From contig JAUHZC010000001.1 in the NCBI GenBank assembly GCA_030425805.1, positions 186,001-250,000 of the forward strand: a stretch of 64,000 bases of DNA. The letters run 5' to 3'. The notes below the pieces were generated by a model. That model was not told the DNA's origin and did no database searches. It saw only the letters and a program-made list of their open reading frames with translations. This DNA is from Alphaproteobacteria bacterium. Its GTDB lineage: Bacteria > Pseudomonadota > Alphaproteobacteria > JAUHZC01. Of this stretch, positions 39,372 to 49,100 are shown one piece after another. How positions within the stretch are numbered: the first letter of the stretch is position 1; each line of letters begins with the position of its first letter. A program made the translations under genes and the position numbers.

Positions 39372-41162
39372 CTACTTCTCTTCTGGGGTTTTCATCACTT
39401 GATGATCCCACAGCTGGCGGTAAGTCATACCAGACTCAGCCAAGAGTTGCTCATGGGTCCCCTGCTGGATGAGGTGGCCTTTTTCCAAGACCAGGATACG
39501 GTCCATATTCTTCAAAGTTGAGAGGCGGTGGGCAATAGCAATCACAGTCTTGTATTCATCAGCCATCAGAGTTGCCAAACTCTCCTGAATTTGACTCTCA
39601 GTTTGGCTATCTAAGGCTGAGGTTGCCTCATCCAAAATCAAGATGGGAGCATTCTTGAGGAAAGCCCGGGCAATCGCTACCCGCTGCCGCTGCCCTCCTG
39701 AGAGTTTTACACCCCGTTCTCCAACCATAGTTTCGTACTGCTCTGGGAGGGTAATCACAAAGTCATGAAGATGAGCTTTCCGGCAAGCTTCATGAACCTC
39801 TTCAAGAGAGGCTGAGGGACGACCAATCCACACATTGTCTAATAAGGAGCGGTGGAAGAGCAGCGTATCTTGGGGAATGATGCCAATTTTCTCCCGTAGG
39901 GATTCTGCCTGAACCAAGGAAATATCCTGCCCGGAAATTTCAATTGATCCCCGATTGACAGGGAAATATCGCATCAAAAGATTCACAAGCGTTGATTTTC
40001 CAGCCCCTGAATGCCCCACAACCCCAATTTTCTCCCCGGGCTGAATTTCTAGAGAAAAGTCCTTCAAGACAGAGTTTTGTACATCATATTGAAAGCTCAC
40101 ATTTTTGAAAGAAATCCGAGGCTCCCCCATAATAAAGGGCTTTGCGTGAGGAGCATCCTGATCTGTATGTGGCACCGTCATGATACTAAAGGCACTCTTC
40201 AGGTCTCCCATAGCTCGGGCAAAGTCCTGCAAAGAAAGTGTGGCACGCCAAATTTCTTCTGCCAATGGCATTGTGAGACCAAAGACAAAAGCAAAATCAC
40301 CAACCGTAATTTGGCCTTCCATCCTCAGATGAATCATGAAGAAGAGAAGCGCCCCAAACTTAAACCAGTAAAGCAGCCCACCTGTCACTTGAATTCGAAA
40401 ATCCCACCAGTAGGCATCTAATTGGCGGGGCACAAAGTCTTCGTCCATTTTCTTATTAAGAGCTTTAGCTTCAGATTTGCGGGCCGTGAAAGACATCAGC
40501 GTAAAAATGTTTGAGACTTTATCCCCAATCATTCCTACGAGCTCATGACGGCTTTCTGTCTCCTTAAAAACCAAGGTATTCAACCTTACAGACATTCGGT
40601 ACATGATAATGAAATACAGGACTCCCCAACCAACGATGAAGAGCACCAATGTCTGATTTACAATAACCAGGGCCCCAGAAAAAATCACAATCTTCATTAA
40701 CCTTGGGAACAAGCCATGGTGCAATTCCTCGAAGAGCTTGTCGTACCCATCAAGAATTCCTTTGAGCTTACTCCCAATGCTGGCCGTGAAATTATTTTGA
40801 AACCATCGGAAACTATGGTGCTGTACATAATCGTAGGCATCCCCCAAAATATTTCTACGGACATAAGGCTCTGAACGTAATTCTGCATAGTTGCTGATAC
40901 GCCAAACGACATCAAGGAGCACATTACTCCCTAGATAAATAACAATTGGCGTGTAAAAATCAGCGTAAGTGGGATTTTTAATTTCCACCATGGTATCAAG
41001 GAAAAGCTTGATCGCATACGTGTTTGCAAACAGGTAAAACCCTGAAATGATCGGAGCCTGCATCATAAAGGCATAGTGCACCCGATAGGGGCGAATATGG
41101 TGCCAAAAGAACTGGAAAACGTTTTTGTACATGGGATATGAAGGGACTTGTAGTTGTATCAT
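39372..41162 (-). CDS. ABC exporter, fused membrane and ATPase domains
   Basis: A half-transporter that would dimerise to export lipids, peptides or drugs. The N-terminal part holds about five to six membrane helices (to about 310). The nucleotide-binding domain has Walker A GHSGAGKST, Q-loop IIPQDTLLF, signature LSGGQRQRVAIARA, Walker B ILILDEATSALD and the switch His in IAHRLSTL. I use the ATG at 41162 (596 residues). The open frame extends to 41234, which would overlap yaaA, and an ATG at 41132 is also possible; no candidate has a good ribosome binding site. An MsbA-like role is possible but not shown. Confidence 0.92.
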   Translation of the reverse strand: MIQLQVPSYPMYKNVFQFFWHHIRPYRVHYAFMMQAPIISGFYLFANTYAIKLFLDTMVEIKNPTYADFYTPIVIYLGSNVLLDVVWRISNYAELRSEPYVRRNILGDAYDYVQHHSFRWFQNNFTASIGSKLKGILDGYDKLFEELHHGLFPRLMKIVIFSGALVIVNQTLVLFIVGWGVLYFIIMYRMSVRLNTLVFKETESRHELVGMIGDKVSNIFTLMSFTARKSEAKALNKKMDEDFVPRQLDAYWWDFRIQVTGGLLYWFKFGALLFFMIHLRMEGQITVGDFAFVFGLTMPLAEEIWRATLSLQDFARAMGDLKSAFSIMTVPHTDQDAPHAKPFIMGEPRISFKNVSFQYDVQNSVLKDFSLEIQPGEKIGVVGHSGAGKSTLVNLLMRYFPVNRGSIEISGQDISLVQAESLREKIGIIPQDTLLFHRSLLDNVWIGRPSASLEEVHEACRKAHLHDFVITLPEQYETMVGERGVKLSGGQRQRVAIARAFLKNAPILILDEATSALDSQTESQIQESLATLMADEYKTVIAIAHRLSTLKNMDRILVLEKGHLIQQGTHEQLLAESGMTYRQLWDHQVMKTPEEK

Positions 41163-41208
41163 AGAATATGCAACACTGTAAAACAACCCCCCAACCCAAG
41201 AGTTACCT

Positions 41209-41955
41209 ATGTTTTTTCTTCTCTCTCCCGCCAAAAACCTAGATGAATCTCGCCCCCATTGTCTTATGGCCCCGGCCCCCTATCCTTTTCCGGAAGAAAC
41301 AGCCCTCTTGGCCTCCCATTTAAAAAGAACAACCCCAGAGGATCTGAAATCCTTGATGGGAATTTCGGACAAGCTGGCAAAGCTAAATTGGGAGCGGTAT
41401 CAGAACTTCCATGATGCTGCCCAATACCGAGCAGTAGATCTCTTCTCTGGCGATGTATACAAAGGTCTTGCCGTTCACACCCTTGATGAGCCTGAGCGCG
41501 CCTATGTTCATAAAAATGTGGGGATCCTCTCCGGGCTTTATGGCTTAGTCCGCGCAGATGAGCCCATTGCACCCTATCGACTGGAAATGGGGACACGAAT
41601 TGAGATTGGAGAGCACCAGAATCTTTATGAGTTTTGGGGCTCAAAAATCAGTGATCGTCTGAATAAAATTTCCCCTGATCTTGTGATTAACCTAGCCTCC
41701 CAAGAATATGCTAAGGCTGTGGATCTAAAAGCGCTGAAAGCCCCCTACCTCACCTGTCACTTCAAGCAATTACGTGAGGGTAAGCTTAAGACAATTGGGC
41801 TTCTGGCAAAGCGGGCCCGGGGCCTGATGGTGCGCTATTGTGCGGAGACCAATGCTCAATCCCTCGAAGACCTTAAGGCCTTCCATTGGGAGGGCTATGG
41901 TTTTGATAAAGATCTATCTTCAGAAGAAGAGTTTGTATTTGTGAAAAAAAGTTGA
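41209..41955 (+). CDS. yaaA: YaaA family peroxide stress protein
   Basis: YaaA lowers free iron and protects DNA and proteins during hydrogen peroxide stress in E. coli. The 248-residue protein shows the family start FFLLSPAKNLDESRP, the middle VGILSGLYGLVRADEPIAPY and RLEMG, and INLASQEYAKAV with the later ARGLMVRYCAE. Length matches. It is divergent from the ABC exporter with starts about 46 bases apart, so the promoters share this short gap. The precise biochemical activity of the family is still unsettled. Confidence 0.93.
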   Translation: MFFLLSPAKNLDESRPHCLMAPAPYPFPEETALLASHLKRTTPEDLKSLMGISDKLAKLNWERYQNFHDAAQYRAVDLFSGDVYKGLAVHTLDEPERAYVHKNVGILSGLYGLVRADEPIAPYRLEMGTRIEIGEHQNLYEFWGSKISDRLNKISPDLVINLASQEYAKAVDLKALKAPYLTCHFKQLREGKLKTIGLLAKRARGLMVRYCAETNAQSLEDLKAFHWEGYGFDKDLSSEEEFVFVKKS

Positions 41956-41986
41956 TTTCTAATATCTTTGTCTCTATTTATTAGGC

Positions 41987-42316
41987 ATGATTTTATTTCG
42001 TACTTTTATTTTTCTTTTCGTTATTTCTGGTTGTGCTTCTCATATGCATACAACTGAAGACTTTGTAGCAGCTCCTGTTTCGACAGCAGCCTCCCCCTCT
42101 GCAAAGGAGCGTGCCGCAGCCCGCAAACGCCAAGTAGAGTTTGTGAAAAAGCAAGCAGCTGCGAAAGCAAAGATGGAGGCTGACCCTGATTATCAACGGG
42201 CTGTTGCCATTGAAGCTTTGAAATCCAAACGCCAAAGACAAATGATGGAATTCCAACGTCAAGAAAATGATCGTTTAATTTCCGCAATTCAATCCCATAA
42301 CCATCGACACCGCTAA
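41987..42316 (+). CDS. Small lipoprotein of unknown function
   Basis: 109 residues with a lipoprotein signal (MILFRTFIFLFVISGCASHM; lipobox ISGC, modified Cys16), so Lgt at 51915 would lipidate it. The mature part is Ala/Lys-rich and helical (KERAAARKRQVEFVKKQAAA and RQRQMMEFQRQENDRL), probably one long coiled coil, ending in a His/Arg cluster (HNHRHR). It follows yaaA by 31 bases and may share its transcript. Not assigned to a family. Confidence 0.78.
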   Translation: MILFRTFIFLFVISGCASHMHTTEDFVAAPVSTAASPSAKERAAARKRQVEFVKKQAAAKAKMEADPDYQRAVAIEALKSKRQRQMMEFQRQENDRLISAIQSHNHRHR

Positions 42317-42447
42317 GTTATAGAGCATAAGTCTTTTGAATCTTTCTCTGCTTATTCTTAATTACTATTCTTCTCAATTTAATGAAGCCCTCTCCCTTTT
42401 GAGCAGAAGAGACCAGGCTTGAAAATAAACTTCATTTTTTGCTTTGC

Positions 42448-42480
42448 AGAGTGAAAGGATCACTCTATCCTATGGGATAG
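42448..42480 (+). promoter_or_regulatory. Two adjoining palindromes, candidate TetR operator
   Basis: AGAGTGA-aagga-TCACTCT (42448-42466) and CTATCC-tatg-GGATAG (42465-42480) are perfect inverted repeats immediately before the ribosome binding site (GGAGG, 42480-42484) of the TetR-family gene. TetR regulators commonly bind such sites to repress themselves. Which palindrome is bound is inference. Confidence 0.5.
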
Positions 42481-42490
42481 GAGGTTTCAC

Positions 42491-43084
42491 ATGACAATAC
42501 GCGTTTACCAAAATAGCATTAAGCAAGAGAAGAACATCGCTATCATCCGCGGGGCTTTCCGTCGTTTTTGTCGGGATGGATTTGATCAGACGAGTGTTGA
42601 GGAAATTGCAAAGTCTGCGAATGTCTCCCTGGCCACCTTGTACAAGCATTTTGAGACCAAAGAGCAGCTCTTTGTCGCTTCTGTGACCCAAACCTGGGAG
42701 GAAATTGGAGAAAGTCTAAACCTTAAAATTGACCCAGAACTTTCAATCCAGGAGGGGCTGGTAGACTTTTTAAGATACTATGTGGATACACTCTATGCCC
42801 CTAAGATTCAGAAGGCGTTACGTCTTTCCTTTGCCCAAAGCCGCAAAAGTCCAAATTTTGCTGAAGCGCCGTACATGTATCTTATTGACCCCGCCCGCAC
42901 CTTCTTGGCCAACTATTTGATGGAAAAAGGCTATGAAGAGGCTGATGCTGATATGCGTGCCCGAACAGTCATGGCCTGTGTTCATGATATGCTCATCTGG
43001 CCAGCAGTGCTCATGGGTCTTAAAGACGTCCCTCAGGAAACTATCGACTACGTCATTGAAAACGCTGTTGAAGCTGGACTGTGA
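42491..43084 (+). CDS. TetR-family transcriptional regulator
   Basis: A dimeric repressor with an N-terminal DNA-binding helix-turn-helix (TSVEEIAKSANVSLATLYKH with FETKEQLF, about residues 35-63). The C-terminal ligand-binding half is helical (TetR_C type). 197 residues, GGAGG ribosome binding site. No transporter or enzyme gene lies next to it in the same direction, so its targets are unknown beyond a likely autoregulatory site upstream (42448-42480). The RND pump at 32-36 kb is too distant to assume a link. Confidence 0.92.
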   Translation: MTIRVYQNSIKQEKNIAIIRGAFRRFCRDGFDQTSVEEIAKSANVSLATLYKHFETKEQLFVASVTQTWEEIGESLNLKIDPELSIQEGLVDFLRYYVDTLYAPKIQKALRLSFAQSRKSPNFAEAPYMYLIDPARTFLANYLMEKGYEEADADMRARTVMACVHDMLIWPAVLMGLKDVPQETIDYVIENAVEAGL

Positions 43085-43114
43085 TAGCTTGATTGCTGAG
43101 ACTCTTTGACTTTC

Positions 43115-43375
43115 TTGTCATCGCACGCCCTGCCTTCTTCTGTTAAGTAATAGCAAGCCCTCTTTCTTCTCCAGTCATCGCGAGCCCTGGAAGGGCGCGG
43201 CGATCCATAAGATGTCAGATTTTGGATCAAGCCTGGAATGACGACGCAGCCTTATGAAGGTCACTCCGGACCCTCACACTAAAGTCACCCCGGACTTGAT
43301 CCGGGGTCCATGGATTGCCACGTCGCTCCGCTCCTTGCAATGAGGATGAGGGGAGAAGCTCCTTGCAATGACTTG
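43115..43375. repeat. Composite A+B repeat element (about 260 bases)
   Basis: This occupies the gap 43085-43387. In order: truncated family A fragments (43118-43180), a complete A palindrome GTCATCGCGAGCCCTGGAAG to GGCGATCCATAA (43178-43210), family B arms (GATCAAGCCTGGAATGAC, GTCACCCCGGACTTGATCCG), then TGGATTGCCACGTCGCTCCG. About 100 bases (43238-43335) are nearly the same as 55824-55920. No gene is visible in the gap. Confidence 0.88.
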
Positions 43376-43387
43376 GAAGGAAAGTAC

Positions 43388-43786
43388 CTACCTTCTTCCA
43401 GATGATCCCTCACCTTCCTCTGAAGGAGCTCGAGGTTCAGATGTTTTTTGAGGAGAAATTCCTTCTTGCAAAGCAGCCTTTCCTAAAGGGACACGACTCG
43501 CATAAAAATTGGCATACAACCCTCTCCACATCCGATCAGCGAGAGGAGAGACACTACCGCTAATTGTTCCTGCGATACTGGCCTGACCAAAAACCCTAAG
43601 AAATTCTCGCCCTCTTCCATGACGCGGCAAGAGCGCAGCTAAAGCACCCGCTGTCACAAGGGCGCCACTCACAACAATATAGCTTTGAGGGAAATCACGT
43701 GAGGGGGAGACACCGTCATCATGGGCAGCCTTCACCGAAGCACTCAAGATCAAGAACAGAAAAAAAAGATGAAAAGCAGACTTCAT
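43388..43786 (-). CDS. Small exported membrane protein of unknown function
   Basis: Not recognised; 132 residues from the ATG at 43786, which places a signal peptide (MKSAFHLFFLFLILSASVKA) at the start. The frame extends upstream to 43858, but the added residues spoil that signal. The mature part has one or two hydrophobic stretches (SYIVVSGALVTAGALAALLP, FGQASIAGTISGSVSPLA) and a polar, acidic Ser/Glu-rich end. Its layout recalls the products of 58092 and 59799, which also place short hydrophobic segments after a signal peptide. It borders a composite repeat. Confidence 0.68.
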   Translation of the reverse strand: MKSAFHLFFLFLILSASVKAAHDDGVSPSRDFPQSYIVVSGALVTAGALAALLPRHGRGREFLRVFGQASIAGTISGSVSPLADRMWRGLYANFYASRVPLGKAALQEGISPQKTSEPRAPSEEGEGSSGRR

Positions 43787-43908
43787 TAACACCACCCTGT
43801 CATTACAATTATTATTGTAGTTTGAGGAACAAGGAAGGTCCAGATGAAATATCAGCACCTCAAATTTGTGATATATATTAAAAAAGGCAAAACAATTTCT
43901 TGCCTACA

Positions 43909-44547
43909 CTATCGATTAAATTGAACCCAAACCGGATCATTTCTTTTGGAAAATGAGGTTTCTGTCTTGGAGGGGGCTTTAGCCATCAAGACCACTTCAT
44001 TACTGTTGGGATTTACCCAATTTCCTTGGATATAAGACCCTGGCAGAAGCGTCATCCCTAGCTTTACCTTATAGCCCCCAACACGATTGCCAGGAGCCCG
44101 CTGTTCCATAAAGTCCCGAATCGTGATTTTATGACCAATCGCTTTCATAAAGCTTGGATCCCGAAGTTTCACCCCTAAGTGGTAAGACTGAACGAACCAT
44201 CCCTTGCGCTTTCCTGTCAATGTGGCGTTCGCTTTAAAAACCTCGTAATTTCCAGGACCAAAAAGACCGATGGCCGTGGTGTTTAAAGCTTCAATGGTGG
44301 TGCGTAGATTTGGAACATTTTGAAATTTATCCAGATTATCAACGGCCACACTGAACGGCATCTCCCGGATCATGGTGACCACTTCTCCTTCAGGAATCCC
44401 CTGTTCCTGAGCTTCCCTTACCTCTTTTGGCGCCTCATAAGCAGCAGTATCGCGGGGTGATTGCTGAGTTTTGCGCTGCTCAACAGAATTAATAGACATT
44501 GTAAGCTCTATAAAAGTGATAATAGCTTGGAGAATTTCAGGGCTCAC
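43909..44547 (-). CDS. Unknown protein, second of a paralogous pair downstream of ctrA
   Basis: Not recognised; 212 residues. Starts with GTG preceded by a perfect AGGAGG five bases upstream. No signal peptide; the first 18 residues are amphipathic (MSPEILQAIITFIELTMS). The last 110 residues align throughout with the 44579 product: LFGPGNYEVF, KLRDPSFMKAIGHKITIRDF, NRVGGYKVKLG, YIQGNWVNPNSNEVVL and the closing VWVQFNR. The C-terminal domain looks beta-rich with basic patches. It is the third gene in the ctrA-44579-43909 run, 31 bases after its paralogue. It could be regulatory, membrane-active or structural; nothing settles this. Confidence 0.85.
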   Translation of the reverse strand: MSPEILQAIITFIELTMSINSVEQRKTQQSPRDTAAYEAPKEVREAQEQGIPEGEVVTMIREMPFSVAVDNLDKFQNVPNLRTTIEALNTTAIGLFGPGNYEVFKANATLTGKRKGWFVQSYHLGVKLRDPSFMKAIGHKITIRDFMEQRAPGNRVGGYKVKLGMTLLPGSYIQGNWVNPNSNEVVLMAKAPSKTETSFSKRNDPVWVQFNR

Positions 44548-44578
44548 AATTGCCTCCTAGGCACGAAACGAAACCGTA

Positions 44579-45148
44579 TTAACGGTTAAAATTGACAACA
44601 ACTTGATGTTTGTTGCGATTAAAAGATCCACGAGGAACCCATGTCCAGATTTCAACCTCATTGCTATTTGGAAGAACCCTCTTATTACCCTGAATCCACG
44701 CATGAGGGAATGCTGTTCTTCCAAGCACAGTCTTGTAACCATTAACCCTCCCATTCTTATCTTGTGCACGGCTTACAAATTTACGAATCGGAACTTTTTC
44801 CCCTATTTTTTTCATATAATCTGGATCACGTAACTTAGCCTTGAGTGTGCAGCCTTTTTTTACAGAGCACTTCCCCACAACCTGAGCCTTTTCAACAAAA
44901 CCAGCATAATCGTTCCCGAATAACTTTGCTGCAACAGATCTGATTGCACTAAAACTTGACCGCATGCTTTCATTTTCTTCCAGTTTTTCTTGGCCTGGTG
45001 GGGTTTGAATCTCTGAGAATTTAAGACTTATAACAGCAGAAGCTTCTTTGTTAGAGATACGACTATTTGAATCCCCTGAAGCATCAAGGGCAAATCCACC
45101 CATATCTACCAATATGCCTACAAGTGCTACGACCGCTTCGGCTGCCAT
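44579..45148 (-). CDS. Unknown protein, first of a paralogous pair downstream of ctrA
   Basis: Not recognised; 189 residues, GGGAGG ribosome binding site. The N-terminus (MAAEAVVALVGILVDMGGFA) is hydrophobic but followed by acidic residues, not a standard signal peptide. It is better read as an amphipathic or membrane-touching helix. The C-terminal domain shares with the 43909 product LFGNDYAGF, KLRDPDYMKKIGEKVPIRKF, GRVNGYKTVLG, WIQGNKRVLPNSNEV and VVVNFNR. Two Cys (CSVKKGC) are special to this copy. It begins 21 bases after the ctrA stop, which argues for co-transcription with the cell-cycle regulator. Confidence 0.86.
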   Translation of the reverse strand: MAAEAVVALVGILVDMGGFALDASGDSNSRISNKEASAVISLKFSEIQTPPGQEKLEENESMRSSFSAIRSVAAKLFGNDYAGFVEKAQVVGKCSVKKGCTLKAKLRDPDYMKKIGEKVPIRKFVSRAQDKNGRVNGYKTVLGRTAFPHAWIQGNKRVLPNSNEVEIWTWVPRGSFNRNKHQVVVNFNR

Positions 45149-45169
45149 TCCCGCCTCCCTAAATTATAT

Positions 45170-45919
45170 TTATTCGTTTGCAACTTTTTTAGGTTCGTTC
45201 AAAGCAGGCTCAGCTGAGCTTGCCTCACTCTCAGACCCTTCTGCATTAGGTTCACGCAGGACATATCCCCGACCCCAAACGGTCTCAATATAATTCTCTC
45301 CATCAAGATGATCAGAGAGCTTCTTTCTCAATTTACAGATAAAGACATCAATAATCTTAAACTCAGGCTCCTCCATTCCACCATAAAGGTGATTGAGGAA
45401 AACTTCTTTAGAGAGTGTTGCCCCTTTACGCATAGCAAGAAGCTCAAGAATTGCATATTCCCGCCCTGTTAAACGAATAGGTTTTCCATTGGCTTCTACC
45501 ATCTGCGTTGAAAGGTTCACGGTCAAACGCCCTACACGGATCATAGAATTTGGATGGCCCTTGGAGCGACGAATAATGGCCCGAACTCGGGCCACCAACT
45601 CATCACGATTAAAAGGCTTTGTCAGATAATCATCTGCTCCAAAACCCAGCCCTTTAATTTTATCATCAATATCAGAAAGACCAGAAAGAATCAGAACAGG
45701 TGTTGGGACCTGAATTGCACGAAGGCGGCGAAGAATTTCATATCCATCAATATCAGGAAGCATCAGATCAAGGATAATCAGGTCGTAATCGTATCGCTTC
45801 GCGATCTCCAAACCATCTTCCCCGATTCCTGTTGTGTCACAGATAAAACCCTCTGATCGCAGGTTGAGTTGTATGGTCTTCGCTGTTGGAGAATCGTCCT
45901 CAATAACCAAAACGCGCAT
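45170..45919 (-). CDS. ctrA: Cell-cycle response regulator CtrA
   Basis: CtrA is the alphaproteobacterial OmpR-type regulator that controls cell-cycle, motility and envelope genes and, in Caulobacter, blocks replication initiation. The receiver domain has the acidic pair in [10 protein letters not shown] and the phosphorylated Asp51 in [14 protein letters not shown]. The DNA-binding winged helix includes [20 protein letters not shown] and [13 protein letters not shown]. The ATG at 45919 gives the canonical start; the open frame reaches 45952. It ends with an acidic tail of about 25 residues. The phosphorelay partners (CckA, ChpT) are not here. Two paralogous unknown genes follow directly. Confidence 0.96.
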   Translation of the reverse strand: MRVLVIEDDSPTAKTIQLNLRSEGFICDTTGIGEDGLEIAKRYDYDLIILDLMLPDIDGYEILRRLRAIQVPTPVLILSGLSDIDDKIKGLGFGADDYLTKPFNRDELVARVRAIIRRSKGHPNSMIRVGRLTVNLSTQMVEANGKPIRLTGREYAILELLAMRKGATLSKEVFLNHLYGGMEEPEFKIIDVFICKLRKKLSDHLDGENYIETVWGRGYVLREPNAEGSESEASSAEPALNEPKKVANE

Positions 45920-46170
45920 ATCCCTGTGCTCCCTGTTTTCATACTTGGACACTTCAGGTCCATAACTTAATGGTACACCTTTTAGAAACCCAAAAAAAGG
46001 CCTTTCTTAAGATTTATGTAAAATTTTAACTAATTTTCAGCTTCTTTTAAAGGCTGGTTTTTTCCTAACCTTTTGATAAATCTGTATTTTGAAAATTTGA
46101 TCGGTTTTTGCGTGAGGTCGCCCCTTTAATGTAATATGATGGGAGATATTTAACGTCGGAGTTCGTTTCC

Positions 46171-49100
46171 ATGTCAGGTTATTTTCGCTTTCCTCACCTC
46201 TTCAAAGAGCGCTTGTATTTTGTCAGTGAGGATGATGTCTGGGCTGTAGACCTTGACTCTGAAACCAAGCGAGCACAACGTTTAACACCCGGTCTTGGAC
46301 AGGTTTCCGGACTTGCTGTTTCTCCTAATGGGCAGCACTTAGCCCTTTCCATGAATGAAGAGGGTCACAATGAGATCTATCTTCTCCCTAGTCGCGGTGG
46401 AACAGCTGAGCGCCTCACCTACCATGGCGGAAATGCAAGTGTCTGTGCCTGGACCCCAGATAACCGTATTGCCTATGCCAGTAGCCATGCTCAGCCTTTC
46501 GATAGCGTGCGCTATATCTATGCCATTGACCCTGAGTCTAAAATCTCTGAGCGAATGAATGTGGGTGTAGCCACACGCATCAACTTTCCAACCTACAGTG
46601 GGAAAGGCCGTGTGATTCAGCGTCACGGGAATGAGTTTGGCTCCTGGAAGCGATATCAAGGCGGAACCGCCGGACAAATCTGGATTGATGAGAATGGAGA
46701 TGGAGAATTCAAACGCCTCCATAAAAACATCCCCTATAACCTCAGCAATCCTCTTTGGATTGCGGATCGTCTCTTCTTCCTTTCAGACCATGAGGGCATT
46801 GGAAATCTCTATTCCTGCTGGACTGATGGTACAGATCTTCGTCGTGAGACAAACCATGAAGACTATTACGTCCGCCAGCCCGCCACCAATGGCGAAAAGA
46901 TTGTTTACCATGTGGCTGGTGTCTTAAAGGAATTCAATCCTCGCAGTGGTGAGGAAAAGGAAATTGATTTTGAATATGCTCCAGCTGGAGTCCATATCCG
47001 GCGGAAATTTGTAAACCCAAAGAGGAACATTCACCACCTCAGCACGCATCCTGGCGGACATCATCTTCTTTTAAATGTGCGCTCCAATGCCTATGTGACA
47101 AGCCTTCATCAAGGTGGCCATACGCAAATCCCTCGCAAGGAAGAAGAACGTCATCATTTTTCTTCATGGTGTGCTTGTGGAACGAAGTTCATGCAAGTTG
47201 TCCGAAACCAAAAAGGAGATCATATTGAGGTCCGCGATAGTGTGACATCAGAAGTTCTGACATCCCTTGAAGGATCGAGCATTGGTCGCGTTTGTCGCTT
47301 TTTCACAAGTCCCCATGGTACCAAAGCTGCCCTTGTGAACCATCGCAATACGGTGATTGTGGTTTCTGCAGAAAAGAAGAAGCCAACGCTCAAAACTGTT
47401 GATCGAAGTGAATTTGGTCCTATTGGAAATCTGAGTTGGTCTCCTGATGGAAACTGGCTGACCTATGATTTCCCCGTGTCCCGCCGTCAGCGGATTATCA
47501 AGCTTGCGGATTTAAAAAATGATAAGACTTATGAGATCACGACACCGATCTTAGAGGACTTTTCCCCGAGCTTTGATCCAACGGGTAAGTATATTTTCTT
47601 CCTCTCTAATCGGCAATTCGACGCCCATTGGGACACTCATCACTTTGAGATGAGTTTCCCGGCAGGAATTGGGGCCTACGGCATTGCCCTTGACCAAGAC
47701 ACCCAGGATCCTTTCCATGTGGCTCCAAAATTCATGGATGACCTTGGCCAAGGCGGGGAAGATGATGGTGGCGATGCTACATCATCAAAGAAAAAAGAAT
47801 CAGGCCCTCCTGTCACAGCCATTACGCTCGAGGGAATTCAGGAACGCATCTTCTCTTGTCCGCTTCCTGCCCGCCTTTACCTTGGCCTGACGGCGGCGAA
47901 AGGAAAACTTTATCTTATCGAAAGTGATCTGGAGCCTGCAATTGATGGGGCTCCCTCTTCCCGCGGCATTGAACTCCAAGGCTTTGACATAGAAAGTCGT
48001 CATATGGAGACAATTTGCAAAGATGTGGTTGAGGTTGAGCTGAACGTCAATAAAGAATTTCTCACCTATCGGGATGGCGATGGGGATATCCGGACCTTCA
48101 AGGCTGCGGAGAAGCCTGCCGAAGGAGAGGATGTCCCGGTGCACAAGCAAGGTTGGGCTCCTCTTGAGGGTCTCAAGATCAGCGTGAATCCACAACTGGA
48201 ATGGCAACAAATTTATGATGAAGCCTGGCAGCTCCAGAGAGATTTCTTCTGGACGGAAGACATGTCAAAAGTGAACTGGCTGAAGATATACAATCGATAC
48301 CTACCCCTTGCCCGCAGCGTTCTTTCCCGTCATGAGTTAAATGATGTCCTTTGGCAAATGCAGGGAGAGCTTGGTTCTTCTCACGCCTATGTATCTGGAG
48401 GAGACTTGCCTGGGAATCGAGGCTATCACCTCGGCATGCTAGGGACAGAGTTTGTTTGGGACAGGCGCAAGAAATCCTTTATTGTGACCAACCTTGCTAA
48501 AGGAGATGTTTGGTCCAAAGATAATGGCTCTCCCCTGGTCGGGCCAGGGCAGCATATCGAAGAAGGATCCCAAATTCTATCCATTGATGGCATCTCTCCC
48601 ACGCCCGAGCATCCACCAGAAGAGACCCTTCTCAGCAAAGCTGGTCAGTATGTCAAAGTGGTTGTTAAAGACCCCAGTGGTAAAAACCAAAAGACCGTAC
48701 ATCTAAAAACTTTGCGTTCTGATGAGCCTCTGCGATATCGGGACTGGGTGAATAAAAACCGCACCTATGTCCATGAAAAATCCAAAGGGAAGCTGGGGTA
48801 CATTCATATCCCTGACATGTCGACAAATGGTTACCGGGAATTCCACCGTGGCTTCTTGCTGGAGTGTGACCGGGACGGCCTTGTGGTCGATGTTCGCCAT
48901 AACCGCGGGGGTAGCGTTTCCCAGCTCTTGATTGAGAAACTTGCTCGCAAGCGCCTGGGATATGATGTTTCCCGCTGGAATGGGACTTTCCCCTACCCAT
49001 ACGATGCACCCCAGGGCGCCATGGTAGCACTCACCAACGAGTATGCCGGTTCGGATGGAGATATGTTCTGTCACGTCTTTAAAATGCTTCACCTTGGCCC

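Noticed and set aside
39213..39521. 102-residue plus-strand frame over the end of the ABC gene
   Set aside because: It lies antisense to the conserved ATPase domain and across a repeat; only its first codons after 39282 look gene-like.
43909..45148. R-body (Reb) genes, as found in Caedibacter-like relatives
   Set aside because: The two proteins are longer than Reb proteins and share none of their features that I can recall.
46007..46029. CtrA self-binding site upstream of ctrA
   Set aside because: Two TTAA half-sites are present but 15 bases apart instead of the required seven.
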